DNA of 32,409 nt from Paractinoplanes deccanensis (GTDB taxonomy: Bacteria; Actinomycetota; Actinomycetes; Mycobacteriales; Micromonosporaceae): assembly GCF_016862115.1 (NCBI RefSeq), contig NZ_BOMI01000151.1, positions 1 to 32,409 of the forward strand. The letters are read 5' to 3'. Position 1 is the stretch's first letter. The number at the start of each line of letters is the position of its first letter. Position numbers and translations under genes: made by a program. Under the pieces are notes generated by a model, which was given only the letters and a program-made list of their open reading frames with translations, did no database searches and was not told the DNA's origin. Positions 27,760-32,409 of the stretch are shown piece after piece.

Positions 27760-29261
27760 GGCTTGATCACCTCCGTCATGGCGCCGTGGAGCTGGGTGGG
27801 GGCTTTCTTGGGTCCGCCGGGGCGGTCGACGCCGCCGCCGCTTGCCGCGGGCCCCCGCGCCGCGTTGGAGATTCTCAGAAGCATCGCGATCAGTAGCCAG
27901 TTCGCCATCAACGAGGAGCCGCCCGCCGAGAGGAACGGCGTGGTCTGACCCGTCAGCGGGATGAGTCCGGTGATGCCACCCAGGATGACGAAGACCTGCA
28001 AACCGAGGGTGAACGCCAGGCCACCGGCGACGAGCTTGCCGAACGAGTCGCGCACCGCGAGGCCGGCGCGCAGGCCCCGCTCCACGATGAGCAGGTAGAC
28101 CACCAGCAGCGCGGAGAGGCCGAACAGGCCGATCTCCTCGCCCATGCCGGCGAAGATGAAGTCGGTGCGCACCTCGGGCACGAAGCCCGGCGAGCCGGCG
28201 CCCGGCCCGGAGCCGAACAGCCCGCCCGTGCCGAGCGCGAGCAGGCCCTGCACCAGCTGGTAGCTGCCGCCCACCCGGTCGTAGTTCTCCGTCGCGAACG
28301 GCTCGAGCCACACCTCGGCACGGTCGTAGAAGTTGGCGAACGGGCCGCCGATCGAGGCGCCCAGCAGGTAGGCGATGTAGACGCCGCCGAAGAACAGCAG
28401 CAGGCCGATGATCAGCCAGCTGGCCCGCTCGGTCGCCACGTAGAGCGTCACCACGAACAGCCCGAAGTACAGCAGCGCGGTGCCCAGGTCCTTCTCGAAG
28501 ACCAGCACCAGGAGGCTGAGCAGCCACACCGTGACGACCGGGCCCAGGTCGCGGCCGCGCGGGAAGTCGATGCCGAGGACCCGGCGGCTGGCCAGCGAGA
28601 GCACCTCTCTCTTGCGGACCAGGTAGTACGCGAAGAACGAGACCAGCGCCAGCTTGGCGAACTCACCGGGCTGGATCGAGAACGAGCCCACCCGGATCCA
28701 CAGCTTCGCGCCGTTGATCTCCGACAGGCTCGACGGCAGCACCGCCGGGATCATGACGAGCACGATGCCGACCAGGCCCAGCGTGTACGCGTACCGCGAG
28801 ACGACCTTGTGATCGCGGATCACCAGCAGCAGCACCGCGGCGAGGATGAGCGCGCCCAGGGTCCAGGCGAGCTGCCGGCCGCCCGTGCCGGCGAAGAACC
28901 CGGGCTCCGGCTCCTTGTTGGCGATCGCCCGGGCCAGGTCGAGCCGGCGCAGGAAGCCCACGCCCAGCCCGTTGATCAGGGCGACCGCCGGGATCAGCAC
29001 CGGGTCCGCGTAGGGCGCGGTGTAGCGCACCACCACGTGCAGCCCGAGGAACAGGACGCTGAGCAGGGCCGCGGGCACCCAGAACGTCGAGGTGACCCGA
29101 TCGAACTGGTTCGCCTCCACGATCGCGCCGTACGCGGCGACGAGCACCATGGCGAACGCGAGCAGACCCAGCTCGGCGTTGCGCTGGGTCTTCATTCCCG
29201 GGATACGCGACATCTCACCCGTGGTGCTGGGTGTGGGAGCCGGTACGGCGGGCGCGGTCAA
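27756..29261 (-). CDS. rodA: SEDS glycosyltransferase RodA/FtsW
   Basis: The product is 501 residues with about ten to twelve membrane helices. SEDS hallmarks include GAKLWIRVGSFSIQPGEFAKLALV, DLGTALLYF, YQLVQGLLALGTGGLFGSG, DFIFAGMGEEIGLFG and TGLIPLTGQTTPFLSAGGSS. It polymerises lipid II into glycan strands. Position next to pbpA matches M. tuberculosis rodA (Rv0017c); a basic, Gly/Pro-rich C-terminal tail faces the cytoplasm. The start is TTG 29261 or possibly ATG 29213, which has a better-placed GGTGAG and removes a disordered 16-residue Pro/Thr segment. It follows pstP after 31 bases and overlaps pbpA by four. Confidence 0.96.
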   Translation of the reverse strand: MTAPAVPAPTPSTTGEMSRIPGMKTQRNAELGLLAFAMVLVAAYGAIVEANQFDRVTSTFWVPAALLSVLFLGLHVVVRYTAPYADPVLIPAVALINGLGVGFLRRLDLARAIANKEPEPGFFAGTGGRQLAWTLGALILAAVLLLVIRDHKVVSRYAYTLGLVGIVLVMIPAVLPSSLSEINGAKLWIRVGSFSIQPGEFAKLALVSFFAYYLVRKREVLSLASRRVLGIDFPRGRDLGPVVTVWLLSLLVLVFEKDLGTALLYFGLFVVTLYVATERASWLIIGLLLFFGGVYIAYLLGASIGGPFANFYDRAEVWLEPFATENYDRVGGSYQLVQGLLALGTGGLFGSGPGAGSPGFVPEVRTDFIFAGMGEEIGLFGLSALLVVYLLIVERGLRAGLAVRDSFGKLVAGGLAFTLGLQVFVILGGITGLIPLTGQTTPFLSAGGSSLMANWLLIAMLLRISNAARGPAASGGGVDRPGGPKKAPTQLHGAMTEVIKP

Positions 29262-29292
29262 GAGGTATCCCCAGACGTTGTCGAGCCGGAGC

Positions 29293-30672
29293 TCAGTTGA
29301 CGGTCCGGCACCCGACCGGATCGACGACCGGGGGTGCGGACTCGGTCACCTGAGCAGACGGCGGGAGTACGGAAGCTGCGGAGGACTGCACCGTGGGCGC
29401 CGGCGGCGCAGCGGTGGTCGGCGCCGATGTCGGCGCGGCCGTCGCCGTGCTGCACAGCGGTTTGAGGTTCGGATTCGACGGTACGTCGTCGGTGAGCTCG
29501 GTCAGCATGCGCTGGGCGTCCGGCCGGTCCGCGGCGTGGATGCCCTGCCGCACCCGGTCCTGCGCGACCGCGGTCAGGTCGTCGAGGCGGGTCGGGCTGG
29601 TCTCGTTCACCGTCGACAGGTCGAGGCCGGCGATCTGACCCGGCACCCCGCGGAAGATGGCGAGCTGACCGGCGTCGGTCGCGCCGACGTAGTACTGGTC
29701 CTGGGTGTACTGATAGCCCAGCCAGAGGCCACCGCCGAGCACGCCGAGCAGCAGCAGGACCAGCAGGCTGGTGCGCACCGGGTGCCCCTTGGGCTCCGGC
29801 TCCTCCGGCTGCTCCGGCTCGGGCTGCGGCTGCGGCGGGCGCGGGGCCTGCAGCGCGGCGGCCCGCGACGCGGGGGTGGAGCTGTCGGCGACCGTGTTGT
29901 TGCCCCGGTCGATCGCGGCGGCGCCGCCCACGACGGGAGCCTGCTCGACGATGTCCGCGTCGGTCGCGTCCGCGATCACCACGGTGATGTTGTCGGGGCC
30001 GCCCCCGCGCAGCGCGAGCTGCACGAGGCGCTCGACGCACGCCTGCGGATCGGCGATCTCGCGCATGGTCTGGCCGATCGTGTCGGCGCTGACCACGCCG
30101 GAGAGGCCGTCGCTGCAGATCAGGTAGCGGTCGCCCTTGAGCACCTGGCGGACCGAGTACTCGGGGTCGATGTCCCGGCCGTCGAGGGCGCGGGTCAGCA
30201 GCGACCGTTGCGGGTGGCTGCTCGCCTCCTCGGGGCTGACACGCCCCTCGTCGACGAGCATCTGCACATAGGTGTCGTCCTTGGTGATCTGGGCGAACTC
30301 ACCGTTGCGCAGCAGGTAGGCACGCGAGTCACCGATGTGCACCATGCCGAACTTGCTGCCCGAGAAGAGCACCGCGGTCAGCGTGGTGCCCATGCCCTCG
30401 AGCTGCGGGTTGGCGTCGACGGTGTCGCGCAGATGTTGGTTGGCGAGGCCCACCGCGTGACGCAGCGCGTCCACCAGAGCGTCACCGGGGACGTCCTCGT
30501 CGAGCGGCGCCATCGCGGCGATGACGATGTTGGAGGCGACGTCACCGGCGGCCATGCCGCCCATCCCGTCGGCGACAGCAAGCAGCCGCGGCCCGGCGTA
30601 GACGGAGTCCTGGTTCAGGTCTCGGATCAGACCGCGGTCGCTCTGGGCGGCGTAGCGCAGGGTCAGGGTCAT
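29293..30672 (-). CDS. pstP: PP2C Ser/Thr phosphatase PstP
   Basis: The product is 459 residues. The PP2C domain (about 1-240) has metal-binding D35 in VADGMGG, D188 in CSDGLSG and D227 in GGPDNITVV. Other signatures are RDLNQDS, GDSRAYLLR and HPQRSLLTRALDG. A Pro/Glu linker, a membrane helix (about 300-320) and an extracellular domain of about 140 residues with a Thr/Ala/Pro tail complete it. It dephosphorylates PknA, PknB and their targets. Its start overlaps the fhaB stop (ATGA). It is the only phosphatase of this operon; the SpoIIE-type phosphatase at 5557 belongs to another branch. Confidence 0.97.
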   Translation of the reverse strand: MTLTLRYAAQSDRGLIRDLNQDSVYAGPRLLAVADGMGGMAAGDVASNIVIAAMAPLDEDVPGDALVDALRHAVGLANQHLRDTVDANPQLEGMGTTLTAVLFSGSKFGMVHIGDSRAYLLRNGEFAQITKDDTYVQMLVDEGRVSPEEASSHPQRSLLTRALDGRDIDPEYSVRQVLKGDRYLICSDGLSGVVSADTIGQTMREIADPQACVERLVQLALRGGGPDNITVVIADATDADIVEQAPVVGGAAAIDRGNNTVADSSTPASRAAALQAPRPPQPQPEPEQPEEPEPKGHPVRTSLLVLLLLGVLGGGLWLGYQYTQDQYYVGATDAGQLAIFRGVPGQIAGLDLSTVNETSPTRLDDLTAVAQDRVRQGIHAADRPDAQRMLTELTDDVPSNPNLKPLCSTATAAPTSAPTTAAPPAPTVQSSAASVLPPSAQVTESAPPVVDPVGCRTVN

Positions 30673-31154
30673 GGCCGTAACTCGAGTGAAGTGCGACCGA
30701 TGCGGATCGGTACGCCAAGGGGGACGGGAGTGGGTCCGGAGACCTTACCGCGGTCGAGGTACGTGCCGTTCGTCGAGCCGAGATCCTCGACGAACCACTG
30801 ACCGTCCCGCGGCACGAGCCGGGCGTGCCGAGCGGAGGCGAAATCATCGGTGATGACGAGGGTGGAATCCTCGGCACGCCCGATCGTGATAGGTGCCTCA
30901 CCCAGCGTGATGCGCGTGCCGGCCAACTGACCGGCGGTCACCACGAGTTGCCGAGCCGCCTTACCGCGTTTGGCCTTCGCCGGCGGCGGACCCGAGGGCA
31001 CCGTGCCACCCACCCCCCGAGGGCTGGCGACGATGCCCTTGGACCGAACCCCGGCGAAGAGATCCTTGCGGATCACCCCCACCACCGTGAACACGAAGAT
31101 CCACAGAAGGATGAGGAAACCGAACCGGGCGACGGTGAGGACGAATTCGGGCAA
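30669..31154 (-). CDS. fhaB: FHA-domain protein FhaB (FipA-like)
   Basis: The product is 161 residues from TTG 31154. One N-terminal membrane helix (about 8-28, ARFGFLILLWIFVFTVVGVI) is followed by a basic linker and a cytoplasmic FHA domain (about 69-160). Phosphothreonine-binding residues are visible: GRAEDS (92-97), SARH (107-110) and GSTNGT (126-131). In mycobacteria FhaB (FipA) is phosphorylated by PknA/PknB and links kinase signalling to FtsZ and septum proteins. The start lies five bases after the fhaA stop, and no clear Shine-Dalgarno is seen, so reinitiation is likely. The stop overlaps the pstP ATG. Confidence 0.96.
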   Translation of the reverse strand: MPEFVLTVARFGFLILLWIFVFTVVGVIRKDLFAGVRSKGIVASPRGVGGTVPSGPPPAKAKRGKAARQLVVTAGQLAGTRITLGEAPITIGRAEDSTLVITDDFASARHARLVPRDGQWFVEDLGSTNGTYLDRGKVSGPTPVPLGVPIRIGRTSLELRP

Positions 31155-31159
31155 GGTCG

Positions 31160-31915
31160 CTAGCCGTCCACTCGGAAGGTGAGCGTGGTGGTGCCGAGCT
31201 GGATCATGTCGCCCGGGTTGAGCGCGACGGCCGACACCCGCTGGCCGTTCACCATCGTCCCGTTCGTCGACCCGAGATCGGTCAGCACGACCTGGTTGCC
31301 GTCGTAGTCGAGCCGCGCGTGGCGGCGCGAGATGCCGACGTCGGGCAGGCGCAGGTTGGCCTGGTCACCACGGCCGATCACCGTCGAGCCCATCTGCAAC
31401 GGGTAGGTGCGCCCGTCACCGGAGATGAGCCCCACGGAACCACGCCCGTTCGGCGCGCCGTGCTGCTGGTAGCCACCCTGGTCGTACGGCGGGTACTGCG
31501 GGCCCGCGTCGTACGCCGGCTGCTGCACGGGGGCGACCTCGCCACCCGTGTAGACCTCGGCGGTCACGCGGAACATGCCCGTGTCGAGCCCGTCGCCACG
31601 CTCGATCTCGACGATCACGTCTCCGTAGACCGTCCAGGCCTGCTCGCCGATGAACTCGGCCTGCGACTGGGCCAGCTCCTGGGCGAGCGCGGCGGCGTAA
31701 GGCGCCAGCCGGCTGTGGTCGTAAGGTGAGAGGTCGATCACGTAGCGGTTCGGCACCAGCGTGCGGCCACCGGCGAGGATGGCCTTGTGCGCCTCTGCCT
31801 CCCGCTGCATGGCATTCAGAATCTCCACCGGGTGCACGACACCCTTGAACACCTTGGCGAAGGCCCCCTCGACCAGGCCTTCCAATCGCTTCTCAAAGCG
31901 CTGCAGCACGCTCAC
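31160..31915 (-). CDS. fhaA: FHA-domain protein FhaA
   Basis: The product is 251 residues from GTG 31915. The N-terminal domain (about 1-122; FEKRLEGLVEGAFAKVFKG, VHPVEILNAMQREAE, RTLVPNRYVIDLSPYD) is the DUF3662 domain of FhaA. A Tyr/Pro/Gln-rich disordered linker (about 123-158) and a C-terminal FHA domain (about 162-251) with IGRGDQANL, SRRHARLDYDG and DLGSTNGTMVNG follow. FhaA binds phosphorylated partners such as the lipid II flippase MurJ/MviN and tunes wall synthesis. An open frame continues to 32065, but GAGGAGGAG just before GTG 31915 and the match of the protein to the family from here decide the start. It is the first gene of the seven-gene operon. Confidence 0.95.
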   Translation of the reverse strand: MSVLQRFEKRLEGLVEGAFAKVFKGVVHPVEILNAMQREAEAHKAILAGGRTLVPNRYVIDLSPYDHSRLAPYAAALAQELAQSQAEFIGEQAWTVYGDVIVEIERGDGLDTGMFRVTAEVYTGGEVAPVQQPAYDAGPQYPPYDQGGYQQHGAPNGRGSVGLISGDGRTYPLQMGSTVIGRGDQANLRLPDVGISRRHARLDYDGNQVVLTDLGSTNGTMVNGQRVSAVALNPGDMIQLGTTTLTFRVDG

Positions 31916-32029
31916 CGGCTCCTCCTCGGCTTCCGAGGACATGATGGTATCCGGCCGCCGCTTGCGCATCTGTAGCTCAAGGACGACCGGCACTTCTGAC
32001 CCTCGTATGACACCCGTAGACGCCGTGCT

Positions 32030-32058
32030 AGTCTTCTCGGCGTCACAGGCGATATCAA
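32030..32058 (-). promoter_or_regulatory. Candidate promoter of the fhaA-pknB operon
   Basis: On the minus strand TTGATA (32058-32053), a 17-base spacer and AAGACT (32035-32030). The -35 is good (5 of 6) but the -10 is weak (3 of 6). It would give a leader of about 110 bases to the fhaA GTG. Other candidates, such as TACCAT at 31949-31944, lack a -35. Confidence 0.35.
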
Positions 32059-32073
32059 CTCGCATGGTGACCA

Positions 32074-32102
32074 GCGACAGCGTAGTCTGTCGCAGCTAGT
32101 AA
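32074..32102 (+). promoter_or_regulatory. Candidate tRNA-Leu promoter
   Basis: GCGACA (32074-32079), a 17-base spacer and TAGTAA (32097-32102) are a weak promoter match. It would start transcription near 32109, inside the hairpin at 32104-32133. Any other tRNA promoter must also lie upstream of the hairpin, because only six bases separate the hairpin from the tRNA. Confidence 0.3.
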
Positions 32103-32103
32103 C

Positions 32104-32133
32104 AAAAAGGCAGGCCTTCGGGCCGGTCTTTTT
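32104..32133. terminator. Terminator-like hairpin immediately 5' of tRNA-Leu
   Basis: An A5 run, GGCAGGCC, a TTCG loop, GGCCGGTC and a T5 run fold into a near-continuous stem with one mismatch (A32112/G32125) and one G-U pair. With the T5/A5 flanks it looks like a bidirectional intrinsic terminator, yet it sits between divergent transcription units and six bases before the tRNA. It may instead be a leader hairpin for 5' processing. Confidence 0.6.
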
Positions 32134-32139
32134 GGCCAC

Positions 32140-32222
32140 GGGGATGTGGCGGAATGGCAGACGCGCACGGTTCAGGTCCGTGTGTCCGAAAGGACGTGGG
32201 GGTTCAACTCCCCCCATCCCCA
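32140..32222 (+). tRNA. tRNA-Leu (anticodon CAG)
   Basis: The cloverleaf has acceptor GGGGATG/CATCCCC, D-arm GTGGCGGAATGGCAGACGC, anticodon stem CACGG/CCGTG with loop TTCAGGT (anticodon CAG, reading CUG), a long variable arm (TGTCCGAAAGGACG) as expected for class II leucine tRNAs, and T-arm GGGGGTTCAACTCCCCC. The discriminator is A. CCA is not encoded. CUG is the dominant leucine codon in this genome. A tRNA-Leu sits at the same place beside fhaA in Mycobacterium. Confidence 0.96.
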
Positions 32223-32227
32223 CGAGT

Positions 32228-32273
32228 CGAGGGCGCCGAGTGTCCGCTGAGAAGCGCGGACCTCGGCGCCTCG
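32228..32273 (+). terminator. Hairpin terminator after tRNA-Leu
   Basis: A long stem (CGAG, one bulged G, GCGCCGAG, one unpaired base, GTCCGC, with the matching complementary arm) starts six bases after the tRNA. There is no T-run. The inner GTCCGC/GCGGAC stem is the same as behind tRNA-Gly. Confidence 0.8.
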
Positions 32274-32274
32274 T

Positions 32275-32328
32275 CATATCTACCTGGGGGGCGACCCCCC
32301 AGACCCCCACGGTGCGGTGGTTGCGCTG
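32275..32328 (+). repeat. 54-bp element downstream of tRNA-Leu (copy 2)
   Basis: CATATCTACC, then hairpin CTGGGGGG-CGA-CCCCCCAG, then ACCCCCACGGTGCGGTGG and TTGCGCTG. It is identical to the element at 8-61 (minus strand) except for one base. It leads straight into the 18-bp tandem array. Confidence 0.88.
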
Positions 32329-32409
32329 AGTGCGGTGGTCGCGCTGAGTGCGGTGGTCGCGCTGGGTGCGGTGGTCGCGCTTAGTGCGGTGGCGCGCTGG
32401 GTGCGGTGG
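32312..32409 (+). repeat. 18-bp tandem repeat array, cut by the window end
   Basis: Units GTGCGGTGGTCGCGCTGA and close variants start at 32312, 32330, 32348, 32366, 32384 and 32401, the last two 17 bases apart. The first unit belongs to the 54-bp element; the left copy near position 8 has only this one unit inside the window. A frame through the array encodes CGGRAE repeats, but there is no gene signal. Confidence 0.92.

Noticed and set aside
26263..28527. A 754-residue extended PbpA
   Set aside because: The extension lies antiphase within rodA. The GTG at 27759 has a strong ribosome site and begins just before the membrane anchor.
31916..32065. N-terminal extension of FhaA by 50 residues
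   Set aside because: It is not family-like and crosses the likely promoter. GTG 31915 has a strong GAGGAGGAG ribosome site.
32154..32384. Short frame ending in CGGRAE repeats
   Set aside because: It begins inside tRNA-Leu and its terminator and is made by the 18-bp array.
1..32409. Mobile element bounded by the inverted 54-bp ends
   Set aside because: The ends are inverted like a transposon, but each is explained by position behind a tRNA, the interior is core actinobacterial genes including the kinase operon, and there is no transposase or integrase.

Overview
The window is very GC-rich, uses GTG and TTG starts freely and keeps the actinobacterial order crgA - DUF881 - sortase - trpG // pknB-pknA-pbpA-rodA-pstP-fhaB-fhaA. 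This matches the origin-proximal block known from Mycobacterium (Rv0011c to Rv0020c). Codon use, the class E sortase and the hairpins of the CTGGGGGG-CGA-CCCCCCAG type suggest a filamentous actinomycete, probably Micromonosporaceae (Actinoplanes-like). The family placement is inference.

Layout. 1-182: a tRNA-Gly (CCC) on the minus strand, followed on its 3' side by a terminator and a 54-bp element. That element recurs, inverted, at the other end of the window. 238-1387: a divergent pair, an FMN-binding PNPOx-like protein and dCTP deaminase (dcd), with a textbook LexA/SOS box between them. 1388-3078: mostly non-coding, C-rich, repeat-laden DNA holding one methyltransferase gene that is frameshifted near its end. 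3079-6980: small metabolic and regulatory genes (YcxB-like membrane protein, F420-type luciferase-like oxidoreductase, YciI, a phosphoribosyltransferase, a membrane SpoIIE-type PP2C phosphatase, a repeat-bearing small protein). 7178-9167: a FadE5-like acyl-CoA dehydrogenase behind a promoter with paired operator-like repeats. 9276-12987: a large secreted protein facing a LamG-like secreted protein. 13063-15436: two tandem CNNM/CorC-type membrane proteins. 15538-18463: a GPP34 protein and an EtfD-type membrane Fe-S oxidoreductase. 18514-23065: crgA, DUF881, a class E sortase with a very long repetitive cytoplasmic tail, a small membrane protein and trpG. 23070-31915: the seven-gene Ser/Thr kinase, penicillin-binding protein, SEDS, phosphatase and FHA operon read on the minus strand. 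32104-32409: a tRNA-Leu (CAG) with a terminator-like hairpin just in front of it, a terminator behind it, then the shared 54-bp element running into an 18-bp tandem array cut by the window end.

How the genes work together. The right half is a polar-growth and division control module. RodA polymerises glycan, PbpA cross-links it, PknA/PknB sense the wall through PASTA domains, PstP reverses the phosphorylation, FhaA/FhaB read phosphothreonine, and CrgA links to the divisome. FadE5 and the EtfD-type protein are the entry and exit of electrons in fatty-acid beta-oxidation, although they are not in one operon.

No transposase, integrase, CRISPR array or phage gene was seen. The most unusual signals are the SOS box, the shared tRNA 3' module, the frameshifted methyltransferase next to minisatellites, the tryptophan-periodic sortase tail and the terminator-like hairpin before tRNA-Leu. 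No clearly new multi-gene system was found.
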